This document shows, in pieces, positions 10,314 through 25,300 of a DNA stretch of 64,000 bases. The DNA comes from Berberis thunbergii (Eukaryota > Streptophyta > Magnoliopsida > Ranunculales > Berberidaceae), in NCBI GenBank assembly GCA_003290165.1, contig QNQO01000524.1:496001-560000 (forward strand). Direction: 5' to 3'. Positions within the stretch are counted from its first letter, which is position 1; each line of letters opens with the position of its first letter. Made by a program: the position numbers and the translations under genes. The notes beneath the pieces were generated by a model, which searched no databases, was not told the origin of the DNA, and saw nothing but the letters and a program-made list of their open reading frames with translations.

Positions 10314-13300
10314 CTAGTCCCTGAACAGGGTGGAAAGAACCAGATCTTGCATGAAACCAGCTCTTACAGTAGCCTGTCTGATCTTCTGTTCCCGCTCTTC
10401 ATGACTCAATGAAGAGTCGAAACTGCAATTAGGATACAAATGGAATCTGTAAGGAGGATTTTATCATCACGCAACATGCATCTCACTTCCTAGAAAATTT
10501 TGTTAGAAGTGAAATAAAATGAAGTAGCAGATTAAACTATGCTTTCAAGTATGAAAAATCTTCATGACACACTAAGCATCCAGCTCTACATACCATGAAC
10601 AAGATTGAACCTGAAATGTATCAAAATTTTGTTTTTAACGGCACTTAATTATCTTCTCAGACAATTGAACATGAGCTAAAATGGAGATAGAGATGAAGCC
10701 ATAGACATGCATGCAATTTTGCACAACTGAAATGAACCTATAGATTTTGCCTTTTAACCTTGTTGGACTTCAGTTGAGGCATCTGGACCAAATCAGTATA
10801 TGAACGCTTCAAACACACACATCTTCATGCGGATATTTAGTCATGCTATGTTTACACATCTTATGTTTCTGTTTTCTCGTTTATTTTTTTCAGGATTTTC
10901 CATTTAGGTTGTGTCTGCTCGGCTTAAATCATAAGTAGCTTCTTTCTCTACATTATCCAATTATTGAACTCCCATAAATAAATCATTATGAATGCTTTGA
11001 GGAAAATCTTACAAGATTTAGACCTTCCATCTTATTTGTTAGTGTCACATGCAACAACATTATTTTACGATGTCAAGATTGATATGCCTTTTTTTTCAGC
11101 CAAAACCATTCTTCGCACCATCCAGGCAAAGGTTAAATTTTGATCTTGTTTCTTCAAGTTAGAGGAAGCATACTTCCATCTTTCTCTCGTGTCAGTTTTG
11201 CTAGTCATGTTACCTTTACAGGTTTACCCATGTGACTTGTCCGCTCGTCCAGTTCTTCCATAGACTTCAGCTCCAACACGATCATCTCGTCTGTCTAAGG
11301 TGCTGCTTTACACCTTTCTTGCTATATTGCCGTCTGATTCGTCCATTACCCTGCAAAAAGGTACTTGTATCTGTACACAAGACCTATTGCTAGTTTCATC
11401 ACTTCTTTCTCTGTTGTTTCAATTATTTCACCTATTGCTGGCCTCAGTTTAGTCCATGCACAAAATGTATAACTAAGGTGCGGACAACACTTAAATTTCC
11501 GTTCACATCTTTGGGCCAATTCAATAGTTTTGATTCCACACTGCTCATCGTATAGAGTTAAATGACATTAAGGACCCTGGCCGTCAATTTGGAAATTTCA
11601 AGTGTGGCAGCGCCAGCATTTTAAGTGTCGTCCGCCCAACAATCCGAAAGTATAACTTGGTGTATAACTGGAGGCGCGCTTATATGTCCAAAATGCAAAA
11701 TTTTCGTTTATTTGCCTATACATGTGTGACCGTGGGAGATGGCCTTAGAGAACCAAGCAAACGGTAAAATTGTCATAATCAGGTAAAAAAAAAGATAAAG
11801 ACACGAAAACGAGAAAAGGGTACCTTGATTTCCACATTGTTGTAAAGGTTGCAGTCTTAGCAGAAGTATCTTCAACATTCAAGACCACAGACTTTGAAAT
11901 GTCTTCTACTTCAGATGCAGGAAAGTTCGAAACAAATGATGAAAGAAAGGAATCTGTAGCTGCACTAGTTGCATTAGCATTACTTGAACGATATCCACCA
12001 CCTCCTAAAAGCACCTGTAAATGAGCCTCGCGTAAATCACGACCCAGAAGAGACAGCGCTTGACTATTAGGAAGAGCAACTCTACGTAATCTTCGACGCC
12101 TCTGCAAGTAATTTTAGTCAAAGGAAACAAGTATATGGAAATACCGTCTCAATTCACAGACATATAACCACAATTATCAACATTCACGACCTTAATCATC
12201 CAACAAAGACATGCCTGAAATGTAAATTTATCTCATACAAGCAATATTTATGAAAAGGATATTTTAAACAAGTGTCCATGTTGAAGTGTTATATGGCTTA
12301 GCATGTCTCTTGTAACCTTAACAGTACAAACAGGACACACCTGCAAGCAAAAGAAAAACAAACTTTCAGGGCAACATAAAGCATACCTCTTGTGAATAAC
12401 TCTAATCAAATTCAAGGCGATAACATTGATATGTAAAGAATATATTACAGCAGAAACACAGAGCCACATATCTTATGACTAGGGATGGCAACGGGGCGGA
12501 TTTGAGCAAACCCATCCGCCCCGCGAGGGATTTCGGGTCCCCGAAACCGGCCCGCATATCCGTTTATCATTTTTTTTTTAAACCATCCCCGACCTGGACG
12601 AATAGGCGGATATCCGTCCCACCCAATTTAACCCCAAAAAAAAAAATCTCAGATCTGAAAAAAGATGAAGAATGAAATTATGAAACCCCAATCTCTTCTC
12701 CCCATTCTCTGAGAAGAAGCAGGAAGTGAGCATCGATCGACATGTCATTGGTGGGATGGTGGTGAGCATCGATCGAGAAGATCAATCAATGAACATCGAT
12801 CGACCAGGAAGCAGGATGTGTGTTGTTTGATGATCGAGCGGGAAGCATGAGAAAAGATGTATACTGCTTGATGATCGAGCAGGAAGCATGAGCCAACAAC
12901 CAAGATGTGTACTACTTGATGATCGAGCAGGATGTATGATCTTCCGTTATCAATTTGACATTGGGTATGAAACTTTAAAAAATGTGGCCTTTCTTCTCCA
13001 AGAGATTTGTTTTTCCTTCTTACCTTATGTGTTATTAACCAGTGATTTACTAAAAATCGAAGTATGATCTGTTGTTGCTGATTCCTGTTGGTGAGAGTTG
13101 AGAGATGTGAGAATAAATGGGTAAAGTTGAGAGATCTGAGAGTTGAGAGATTAAATGGGTAAAGTTTTTTTTTCCTTTTAAAGGGCTAGGGGTATTTATG
13201 TAAATTTTCATACTTAAACGGATATCCATGAGGCGGATATGGCCAAATTTGTATCCGCCCCGAATATTCGACGGATGTTATTTGGATATCCGTATCTGCC

Positions 13301-16300
13301 CCGAACCCCATTTAGCCATATCCAAATCTGCCCCATACGGATTGGGTGGGGCGGATATCCGTGTAAATCCACCCCACTGCCATCCCTACTTATGACATAT
13401 GATACGAAATGTTACGTCTTGAGTTTTGGTGTATATACGTCAGTGTTCTAAAAAGCGTTAGGCGATGGGCGGGCAGCGAGCAGGTGCCTAGGCGGTCTTA
13501 GGTTTTGTATTATAATTTTAATAATTTACTAAAGTTAAACATAATACTTTATCAATTGCATCCAATTTAATGCCAAGATAGATATGCAAAATTTAAAAAC
13601 ATGAAAAATTAACAATCATGAACAAAATTTATTAAAACTCAAATGACTGAAGTTGGTCATGATGGGTACTTTATACAAAGTTGAATTTATGAACAAATAT
13701 TCAAACCTACTCTTTTATTTTTCTTCAAATTGCATAAATAACCCCAGTCATGTTTGATAAAATCTACATTACTAAAATTGGTACCGGCATATCCTTTGAG
13801 AATTTCATTAAGTAATCACCCTTTGCTATATTTAGACATATACTGAATAAAAAATAATTAAATTGTTTATTTCTAAAAAAATAGGAAAGAAAAATAAAAT
13901 AATAACACAATCAGCCTTATTAAAAAAATAAAAATAAAAACTCGCCCAGACCACCAAGACCCTGCCCAGACCACGCGCCCATCTGGGCCTTTTTTTACCT
14001 TCTAGCGCCTACACATCACCTAGGTCGATTTTTAGAACACTGATCTACGTAGGTATCAAACTAGAGTCTTAGAACAATCTTGTAAAGTTATTTGTTTTTT
14101 ATTTAACTCTAATAAAATTCAAGGCGATAACATTGATATGTAAAGAATATATTACAGCAGAAACACAGAGCCACGTATCTTATGACATGTGATACGAAAT
14201 GTTACGTCTTGAGCTTTGGTGTATCTACGTAGGTATCAAACTAGAAACTTAGAACAATCTTGTAAGGTTATTTGTTTTTTTTTTCTTCTTATTTTGTCTC
14301 TGATTCTACGAACTTTTTCAAGTTGATTTAGCAAAGTTGGAATTTGCTTTGCGAGGGATACATGACACAAGGACAATAACTCATAGTCGTATAGTTGTAA
14401 ATGAGACTATTATGTGATATAATATGGTAACGAAAATATGTATCAGTTGTTCCTTTTGAAGAGAAGGACCACAGCTATTACATTCTGACTTATTATGGGC
14501 TTCCATGAGACTAATCAACCTCCTTTCCTTCGTTTTTTAGCTGTTAAATGATTTTACCTAGGGACTCCTAAAAAAGAGAGAACTAATTGGCATGGCACTT
14601 GAGTAATTCACCTCCACAATGCCCAAGTCCCTCTATATGAATCAACTGTTCAAAAATATTTGCGAAGAATTGATGATTTAATAATTGTCTTATGTGTATA
14701 CTTAAAGAATCTTAGACATGCATACACATACAAATACATATACTTATAGATATGCATATCTTAAACATGAGAAAGCAATACGATTTGCATTTCAAAACTA
14801 AGAATGGGTGTGAAATGGGCGAACTGAGATTATTATGAAAAATTATCTACTTCCTTCACACTTACTCTTTTACTTCAGTCAATCAATACCCTATTCACTT
14901 CCCTAAAACCTCAGAGAGTATTATGAAAAATTATCTACTTCCTTTTTATCTTGATTGTTGAGGCTTTGAGTAGGATAGTTTAGGGCGTGGTCAATAACAG
15001 TGTCCCTCGCTTCAACTTATGAAAGTTTTGATAACTCCCACTTGCTATTTCATGTTACTGGCTAGTTCAATAATTAAATTAACAAGAGGGTGTTTGGTAT
15101 GGTACCTAGGAACTCCTAGCAAAACATTCTGCTACAGAATGAGGTCATAATAATAGAGCCTTTCAAAATAAATAAATAAAACCTGAATGTGTGGGCATCA
15201 AGACACTAGAGCATGGTAAATGACAAAATGATCTTAGCACCGCTGAGTGCTGCAAACCCTCCCCATCCTTGGTTGCATAAGTTGTATATAAATCCCATTT
15301 ATAGTCACTAGGACACCATTAGATTTAATTTGATGAGTGGAGGAGGGATTTATATGTAGGCATCCATACTCTGATGTTCCTATATATTGAGCTTATTGGA
15401 CTGCTTCTGAGTAATTACAGATTGGGTTTAGGGCTTTGATATGCAGGTTTAACTAGACTCATCATGGACACAATACAAATCTAATCTAAGTCCTGCCAAA
15501 TAATCACAGTTGGACCTTCCAAGAAAATGGCAATAGATACACTACACCAAATTGGCACTTTTATAACAACTCTCAAAACAGTATCACTTTTAAGATGTTA
15601 CAATTCACCAAACAATTTCAAGTCAAAACTAAATTTAGTCAAAAAAATGAAAAACAGTAACACAAAAAAATGATACAATAAGTTGGATGAATAGTATCAC
15701 TTTTATAACCATACTCTTCATGGTGCTACAATTATTGTATCATTTTGTTTGTGAAAATGTGTAAAATTGTTAAGTGAATTGTTACACTTCAAAAGTGATA
15801 CTGTTTTAAGGGTTGTTACAAAAATGCCAATTTGATGTAGTGATATGTAATCTCCGTTCAATATAAGAGTCCATCAATTACATCCAACATAAAAATTCCC
15901 ATTCAAACATAGAACAAGAGTAATAGTTGGAAGTCATAATTTTACTGAAAATTGAAAAGTACCCATTGCAATAAATTTTCTTAAGAAGATAGCTTGTTTA
16001 CTACCAAAAAAAGTAATGCTCATTCCAGAAACCACTACATTCAAATCTGCTTAAAGCTGAAAAATGTAACAATCAACCTAAAGTACCCCAAAATTTTCTT
16101 AGTAAGTATAACCATTGGTCTAGATCACATTCTTAGTTTACAAGCATTTGGTCCAACTTTCACATAGAAATTTATTCAACTCACCATGGTAGTTCGCGTG
16201 CTATCCTAGATCGCTTAAATTAGATTCCAATTACTCGGAACATGTGAAGCATAATCCAAATAATGCTTTTCTGAGTATTCAACGTTTCTTATTATTCATA

Positions 16301-19300
16301 TCATCTTACTAACTATCATCTTATCTAAAACTCATGTGAGATAACAATGTCTTTACAGTCCATACTAAGGGATGCATAAGGATTTGGGTTTGAAAGATAA
16401 CAAATGAAATAAACTAGGGTGCCCGGGCACTGCCCTGCACAAAGCTCAAGCACCTGATCCTTGGACACCCAACACCTTTACAACTCATTCACTGTCTCGA
16501 GGCTATAAGCACAACTTCTACAGATTTGTATTTGGATCATTACAGCAAATCCCACAAACTCTATTCTATGCATGTGACACATGGCCTGATCCCAGGGATT
16601 TATAATGGAGAGGAGACTTTTCATCTCCCTTTTAGACTACCATTCCTCTCAGGGCTCCATCACTTTTCTACTAGGCATTATCACTCTCTCACACCGTGAT
16701 TATTGTGTGCCCCAACTCCAAACCTCTCTTATTTCCCCTTCACTCTCCTTTTCTCCTTCACTAGTATCCTTGTTACCATAAAGTGTAGGGAGTCGAGTCA
16801 CTTCCCACTCCAATCTCTCAAAACCTTATCCATCACATATTCACCTCATATTTGGTGACTCCATTGGGGAGTGGTCGAATAAGTGATAAAATCAAAATAA
16901 GCAACCATGCTTATGTTGATGAGAGCCTTGAGCAGACTCATCAAGGAATATATTGTTTATCCAAATACTCATAGTGAACCCACACAAGCCATTTTGAAAG
17001 TTTCGATTCCATAAAGATATATTCCAACTCATTTTGAAAGTTATATTCCATAAAGTTATTTCAAATAAGCTATTTTGAAAGTTTCGATTCCATAAAGATA
17101 TATTCCAACTCATTGAGCAAACTGGTCAAAATCTTTAACCACAAGAGGGTATCCACTTACAAATGTGAATTCAAAACATGTTGCCACCGAGACAAAAAAA
17201 AATGAAACAATCTTAACCAAGGGACTAAGACTACACCACGACACCAAGCACAATTGTGCAAATACGTGCCCACCACCCAACAAACCCTTAATCCTAAGGG
17301 CGGCAATAGGTTACCCAACACCACACAACCTGCTAGTTAGTGGTTTTGGGTTGTCGACCCGACCCGTGAAATTATCGAGCCGCATTTGGGCTTGGGAACC
17401 AAACCCGTTTCACACAAAACACTAGAGAACTAATTGTGTCAAACGTGTTAAGGTTAACCCGTCTAACCTGTCTAATATGCTTATTAATAATGTTACTTAT
17501 TAATAGGGCTGAACAAAAAACCGATCAAACCGACTAAACCGACCGAACCGATCAAAACTGAACCGATTGGTTCGGTTTAAATTCGGTTCGGATCGGTTTC
17601 GATTTTAAAAAATTCAAAACCGAAGTGGTCGGTTCGGTTTTCGGTTTCTATGTGATTTTAACCGACCAAACCAAACCGACCGAATATATAATAAATAATA
17701 TATATTTTATACATAAATAATATAATATGTTTAAAATAGTCGGTCGGTTCGGTTTTATTTCGGTTTTGGTTCGATTTTAGTCGATTCGGTTCGGTTACGG
17801 TTTGCATAAATTAGAATCGGTTCGGTTTCGGATCTGTTTTGTTAATGGTCGGTTTGGTTTCGGTTTGAAAATTTTAAAACCGACCTAGGTCGGTTCGATT
17901 CATGGTTTAGGTGAAAAACCGAACTGACGGTTCTGTTTTCAGCCCTACTTATTAATTATTTAATATTACTTATTACCTAAATTTATCTCTGAATTCTAAA
18001 TTACTTATTAATTAATAATCTATTAAATATTATATCTATAATACAAATCAGTTCAGGTTCGTCAAAGTTTGTCTAGGCATATAAACAAATGAATGGATAA
18101 GATCAAATTTAACTCTTGATCCAATGATTAGGACTTAAAAGTGTACTTTTATGCCTTAACCTCAAGTCATCTAAGAGCTATGGAAACCATAGCCAACATT
18201 TGATTTTTTATTATTTTTAATTATGAATAATGAAAACGTAATAATAGACAAACTACAGAGTCTTTACATGATATCTAACTTTTTGTTTTTGATAAACAAA
18301 CTTTCACTACTTAAAAGCACAAGTCATCCAAGTCAATAGTACACCCGATATTTAGGCTACTACTACAAAGATTGCTAATACGACTACTGCTATTACAAAA
18401 ATAATTGAAAGTACTATGTTTGGGTGAATGTATACATGATAAATTTGTGTTATTTTATTGTGACACTTTGTATAATTTTCTCACACATATTGGGGCCACT
18501 ATCCAATGCGGCATGCTATTGTCAAGTTAGAATTCACATGGTAAATTAGATTTTTTTCCCAAAATTCTTAATAGTGGATTTTCTCATGCAATTTGTGAGA
18601 GAATGTTTTAAAATAGGTATTTTGGGATGATTATACATAAACAATTGTTATAAGTAATTGGAGTTTTTTTTTTACAATAGCTTAATTCAAAAGGCATATA
18701 CGACAATTACAATATATCTGAGGGGCGCCTTGGACCTATAGAATGAAGATATCGAAAATAAGTATAGTGTATATTTTGGTGGAGTGTCATATTTTGTCAA
18801 AAGACATTTAGTACTGAATGCATGCATATTAATTGCATTGTATAATTGGGGAACATTTTTTTCTCAATAAACGATTAAAATAATGTATGTAGTGTCGTCG
18901 GCATAGGCAATATTTGGTCAAAATATCAATGAGTCATAACACATTATGCGTGTCAAAATTGATTTTCACAGAGAAAACGACGCAGGCGCATCAAAATGGG
19001 TCAATGACCCATTATGACAGAATAAGCTAACCATGTCATAATGGGTCATGTTGAGTTGACCTACCCAGGGCAGATCGTATTTGGGTTTCAATTTTTTTGA
19101 CAAGTTTAGTAAATGACTCGTGCTTATGTTTGAAAATTTTACACGGGATTGTGACACGACACGACACAACCATTGTCACCCATATTGAATCCTATATGTT
19201 ACTATTTTGTCATGTCACTGTTTTATGAGGTGAGATGGCATGGATAGGGTCTTAAGAGATTGAAGTGGTACGCTCTTATTGGGTGAAAGGATACGTCTTT

Positions 19301-22300
19301 ACTAGTGAAAATGAAGGAGAAAGGTTTGGAATTAGATACAAAATGATTGTGAGTTCAGAATGGTGGTGCCACATAGGGAAAAGTGATCGAGCCCTGAGAA
19401 AAAAAAGTAGTCTCAAAGTTCTTGCTCACCTCAATTTGGGTTTGGTATTAGGTAAATCAAATGTGAAAAGTCTCATTTCCATCACAAATTCCTCATATTG
19501 TTCCACGAGTGTCATGTGTAATAGAGTTCGTTGACTTTAGCAAAATGATCAAAATATAAATCTCTAAATCTGCTCCTAGGCTTGCGATCATGAATAAATT
19601 ATCAAGGTGTTTGGTGTCCAAGGGACCCGGTGCCTTGAGCACTGTGCAGTGCACCTATTGCCCTGAATTTGTGTGCAGTGCACTCAGCACCCTGCGCAGC
19701 ATAGTTTATATTATTGTTGCCATCCAAGCCTCAAACCTTATGCCTCCCCCAATTTGATACAACTTGGTCATTGCACTTGTCAGTGAATAAGCTTTTGATT
19801 TTCATCATCTACACTCATATCAAAAGATGGTACCACAACATGTCTACGATATAAGATGTAGTGCATGTGTGTCGTGTGCGTGTATGTATATTTTCTCCGT
19901 TCTACCAGCAATAGTTGAAAAATCAAATATATGCCCACGATCAATCAGGACACTTCCTAACACATACACAGCAATATGAATGAAGTCATCACCAACACAT
20001 CTACTGCAAAATGAATGAAGTCATCACCAACACGTCCACCGCAGACCACCATGCCCTTCCTATTTGAGCTCACATGGTTTGAACTTTGAAGACTCAAACT
20101 TAGTCAATCAATTGAAAAAATAGTGCACATAAACTCAGGTAGTTAGCAACCCAAGTCTTTGGCAAGGTGCGACCAAGATCAGTAACCGTAAGTCTGCAAT
20201 TAACAATCTAAATCATATTGAAGATGACAATGATCTTTTGAGGTCAAAGAGATAACGTAAAGAAAAATATAGACAGCGTTCTCGAGAAATCCTGATCTGC
20301 TTGATATGAACAGCAAGCTCCAAATGGGGAAAAGAAGGCTAAATAAGCTTGACACCATCCCATGCATTGGCTAACTAATGAAGAATTCTAAATTACATTG
20401 AGCAGCTGAGTATTGATGGTACTCCCTCCGATGACCAGAATGCAAATCCCATATCGTCTCTCATTTCTCAAACTTATTTTTTCAGAAAAAAGAATGGCCC
20501 GCGAAGTTAAGAAGGTATTCCGTTCAATCAAATATCTTCTGATTTGGCGTGATTGATAGCCAACGACAAGAAGAAGTGCAAAGTGTGATTGAAGTTTTAT
20601 CTAAGAAGACATCTCCCCATTGTATGAAAAAATGTGGTATTTCATCAAGAATAATTTCATGAAGATAGTGGAAGATTTCAATTATTCCAAAGAAGAACGG
20701 GACAAAAGAAGTGAGCGATTTAGGCCAATAAGGCTACACAGGGTCAAGCAAAATTTCTGCCTTTAAGGCACAGATCGGCCCTCCAAATTATCTTATCTCA
20801 TTATCAAAGTGTTGCAATTGCCAAGAAGAAAAAATAGTTGCCAGCTCCTTGATAGCAAATGACTTCTCCACACCAAAAACGCTAGCAACACTCAGGTATC
20901 ATTACAAATTACTAAGACTCCATGGACTATCCACGAAAAAGGATGGGATTTAATCGAAAGTGGTGGAGATGGATTACAACATGCCCATCCACCACAACTT
21001 TCTCCATCAAAATTGATGGGATTTAGCGAATATAATCCAACTCATAATCAAGGCGCAGTCAAGGCTTCTCTTCGTCCAACTCTAGAACGCCTATCCACAT
21101 ACTTCAAGGCGCAGTCGAGGCTTCTCTTCGTCCAACTCTAGAACGCCTATCCACATACTTCAACTTGGATGATACCTTCATCATGGTTGGTGATGATTCA
21201 TCAAACCATCCTCTAATAAATGTCGTACACATGTCATCTCATCAATAGAACGAAGCAGGCCCGATTGCACGCCCAATCAAACGAGGCCCAAACGGCAGTA
21301 AACCCATCATTGGCAGAATCCAGACAGTCAATCCGAGTTGCAATGAGCCAGTAAGCCCACACATCACGCGGTCAGGCCCAATACTTGTAAAACCTGTAAG
21401 GCAAGTATCTGAGAGATCTACCCAAAACAAGCAGACCAGCAACACATTGGATCCGACTAGGGAACATATATTAGAGTATAAGTCGGGCAAGGAAACTTCC
21501 TTGCATAGACAACACTCAGAAAGGGAAATTTCTCCCACAGATCTAGGAGCACAAGTCGTGTAGGGAAACTATCTCACATGGACAGCTCCCAATCAGGAAA
21601 TGATCTCCACAGCAAAATCATTTTTTCCAAACTACGCCACCAAAGGCCTAGCCGAACAAGGACCCCTTCACTATAAAAGGGAGATAAGATCGATGAACTA
21701 GGGGTCCGCAATATAACCTAGTTTACAGTTTCAAGCCTCTCCTAAGCCTTATCTAATTTAAGTATCTGAGTGTCATCAGTCATTACCTCATGTTTGCTGC
21801 ATGTGCAGGTCTAGGTAAGCAACGAGGAAGAAGAGGAAAAATCGACTACATCAGTTGGTACAAATGAAGATCAAGCAAGAGCATTACACGTATCGGGTTT
21901 TTGAAAGAATACACACAAAAATTACATACTCGTGTGGGAGGTGCCACAAAAGGAGGACTAGATAGGCCGAATGCTTCATTTGTGGAATTGATCCTTTCAA
22001 AGCCAAACACAAAGAATAAGTATGGAATAAAGTTGGAAAAAGAGTGGGATACAAACTCAGCACATGGAAATGCAAATATGTTAGCAAAGCAGGAATGTTG
22101 GTGCTTATGAAACCGAGCCTCTCAAGTCTCCCAAAAATAGTAAAGGGCTAGAAAAATCCATGAGGGACTTCTTGTGGGGGTTCTAGGGAAGCGAAGAAAA
22201 TCCACTTAGAGTATGTTTGGTTTCATGGAATCTACTGGGGGGCACTCATTTTTAAGACAATTTTGATCAAAACATGGAGGCCACTAATCAACAATTATGG

Positions 22301-25300
22301 AGTTTTGATCTAATGTGGGAATCCAATTCCCATGAACATGCAAATCACATTCTTTGAGGGAAGTGAGGAGTGTGGTTCCCATATTCATGATAGTTCAATT
22401 TTCACATTTGACCAAAAAAACATGATTTTGTTTTCATGTTCAATTGGGATTCCGGACAACCTCATTAGATAATGAGATAAACCTCACTATTGTATTCCGA
22501 GCAGTGACAAACATTGTCTTTCATTTTTACATATAAAATTTTGTTTTTCTGATTTAAAAATAATGATGATAATAACAATAATTAAAAGACGATTGTATGA
22601 ATGCAATACCTTTGTATAAGTTGGATATCATTCATAATTATTTTTTCAAGAGGTAAATTTTTATTACTAAACTATGATTTTGGCTTTTGAATACAGCAAA
22701 GTGCCTTAAGAGCATGAAAGCCCCAACATCAACGATTCCTATAGTGGGGACCTACACATACATAAAAACAAATGTTATGCCACATCTCTTCCCCAGCTGA
22801 TCATAAAAATCAAAGTCAACAATTCCAGCTTCTTGATCTTCTTCACATCAACGTCAAAGCCCAAGATATGCTGCCCAAGACATCCTGCAACGACAGGGCC
22901 TAATCACCCACTTGATCGTCAGAATCCAACACAGACTCCTGGTTAGAACACAAACCTTAATTGGTCCCAACATATCCTCACTAGTGCAAGAACTGACTAT
23001 CATTGCCTTGTATTGATTGAAATTCTTCACCACAGCCCTAACCCCAAACACCCACTAATATTTTCAACCTCTGATATCAACTCATAAGGGCTTGCTTACA
23101 TCAATCAGCTGTGAAACATCCTCTTCCATTTTTTATTTTTTTTTTCAAAAACGTGAAACAAAAATGATTATTAGAAAGTAAAAAACATTAGTGAGACAGC
23201 AATTCATTGAAGGCAAAGATACAACACCAAAATAAAGTGGTCCCAATTGAACATAAATCATCCAACCTCAAGTTCCCTGTTACCCTAGTTATGCTCACCC
23301 AATGCCATAGGATTGATTTAGTTTGGAGGATGAGATGCTCAACCAATTTCAGAACTCGATTGAAAAATCTGAATTGCGGTCTTTCCATATTAACCACATG
23401 ATGGCGTAAGGAATTCTAACCCAAAACCAAGCCCAATAGCAATAACACCCAATGAATTAACACACTGCATAATGCTAACTTGAACAGGTTTTATTAGCCT
23501 AAATTCACCCAACAAGCCCTTATCGCATACTAAGTGGTCCACGCTTTCATCCATCTCATTGCAGATCATACATATGAAACCCACTTGCATCCCTCTTACT
23601 ATCAAATTGTTGCCGGTTTGGAACCTACCCAACATCACTGGCCACACCAAGAAGCTAACCCGGGGATGGACCTTGTCAGTCCACACCCTTTCGTTACTTC
23701 TTTGCCTAGTCCCATTCGGAATCCCACATATGGAGTTGTAGTTTGTTTGGATTCTTCCTTTGTTTCTAGGCCCATTCTTCCAGGCCACGAACCTTAACTT
23801 CGATTTTCTCATCTCACCATTGGTTGTCCGCCAACAAAGGGGCTGAGCTTTGGACTTCACTAAGGCTAGGCTTAGAGGCTTCCATAAAAGGCGTAGAAGT
23901 TTGATCGTCTCCGTGGCAAGTTGAATGGCTCATTAATAGGTCTCCCTAATCCATTGCCACCTTCAGCGGCACGTCATGATCATCAACTAAGGGGGTCTCT
24001 CAACCCTTTGTTGACATTGTCCAAATCCACACTCAAAAAACTCATTTTTGTACCTCTTTCCAACTCTTGCTTATAAAGAAACCATGCATTATTGCTTTTT
24101 TCCTCAAACCCTCCTTGGCCTATACGCTGATAAAATCTACCCGTTTTGGGGAACAGAGAGGGCTTTGTCATTATGCAAACCATCATCTTTAATAACCAAC
24201 TTGCCTTTCTCCCTGCCTGCTCAAGATCCTTCAGCACCGCTCACCATAAAAGGCCTGATCATCTGAGGCTCAAAGTTCCTCGAGATCTCACCATAATTGT
24301 GTGAATGAAATATTCCACATAACCTTTCTCGAACCTGCATAAAATGTTATCTCCCAAGAACCCCTTCTTCAGCTGTCTCGGTTAGAGTTCCAGACAACTT
24401 GTGAAACTCCAAAAACTACCTAAATACATTAGATAATTAATACTCAAACCGGAGGTGTTTCCAGAAACTCCTTTACGGCCGCGAGATATAGGTTACTAAT
24501 TCTTTACTCGTTGCACTGTTTCTGTCATGTTGATTTTTACTCCATTATTTTGTATTGTCAATTTCATGACTTACTATAATATCTACTAGTTGATGTGTCC
24601 ATGATCAAAGAAGTAAGAAGACTCGATGGAAGTGTCGAATATCTTCTAGCTGATGTGTCCACGATCAAAGAAGAAAAGAGACTTCTCTTTATCAATAAAA
24701 AAGCAACAAGATATCATTAATAAAGAAGACGAGTGAGGGACTTGTAACAAGAAACAAAACAATGAAACAATTGAAAGAAGTGAAAAACAAAGTTAGAAAG
24801 GGCAAATCCGATAGGATGGCCCAAATGGTATCGCAGCACCAAAGAGTCTCTTTAATCTCCATCATAACCTGATGCACTTTGAGCTTCTTTCCCTCAAATA
24901 CTTTTTGTTTTCTCTCCCTCTTTGCTATAGTGGCTATTATTAGTCAGTCCCAAATCAATTTACACAAGGGGTGAAAGATCGGTTAAACCATTGTTGGAAC
25001 CAAGAAGAAAACGAGGAGGTTGTGGACACATGACCCCAGAATCATCAACTAAAACTTCCCAAACCTCTCTACAGTAAGGACACCCAAAAAATATGTGGTC
25101 AATGAATTCTGGCTGCGACTCACACATTGGGCAACAATTTGTAATAATAAGACCTCTTTTGGCTAAATTATCAAAAGTGAGTTTGTGACCTGAGCTATTG
25201 TCCAAACAAGAAAATTGGCGATGGGAGGGACTTGCTTCATTGACAAAAAGTCTAGCATTACAATTGAACCATTAGGAACCTGTTGATCAGTAGTCCTCGG

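Larger units (their letters stand above)
12398..14280. repeat. Tandem duplication of about 176 bp, one copy split by two hAT elements
   Basis: Copy A is 12398-12479 plus 13389-13440 plus 14043-14104. Copy B is 14105-about 14280, uninterrupted. Both begin AACTCTAAT and run through CAAGGCGATAACATTGATA, GATACGAAATGTTACGTCTT and ATCAAACTAGA. Divergence is a few percent. Copy B shows the empty site of both insertions in copy A. Confidence 0.85.

Noticed and set aside
12248..12469. Di19 exon 3 read through to the TAA after HLFKISFS
   Set aside because: This would cut off the basic region and C-terminal domain that are intact downstream; the AT-AC intron explains both sides.
12475..12675. Plus-strand ORF across the hAT element at 12480
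   Set aside because: It is made of the TIR and GC-rich subterminal repeats; no transposase motif.
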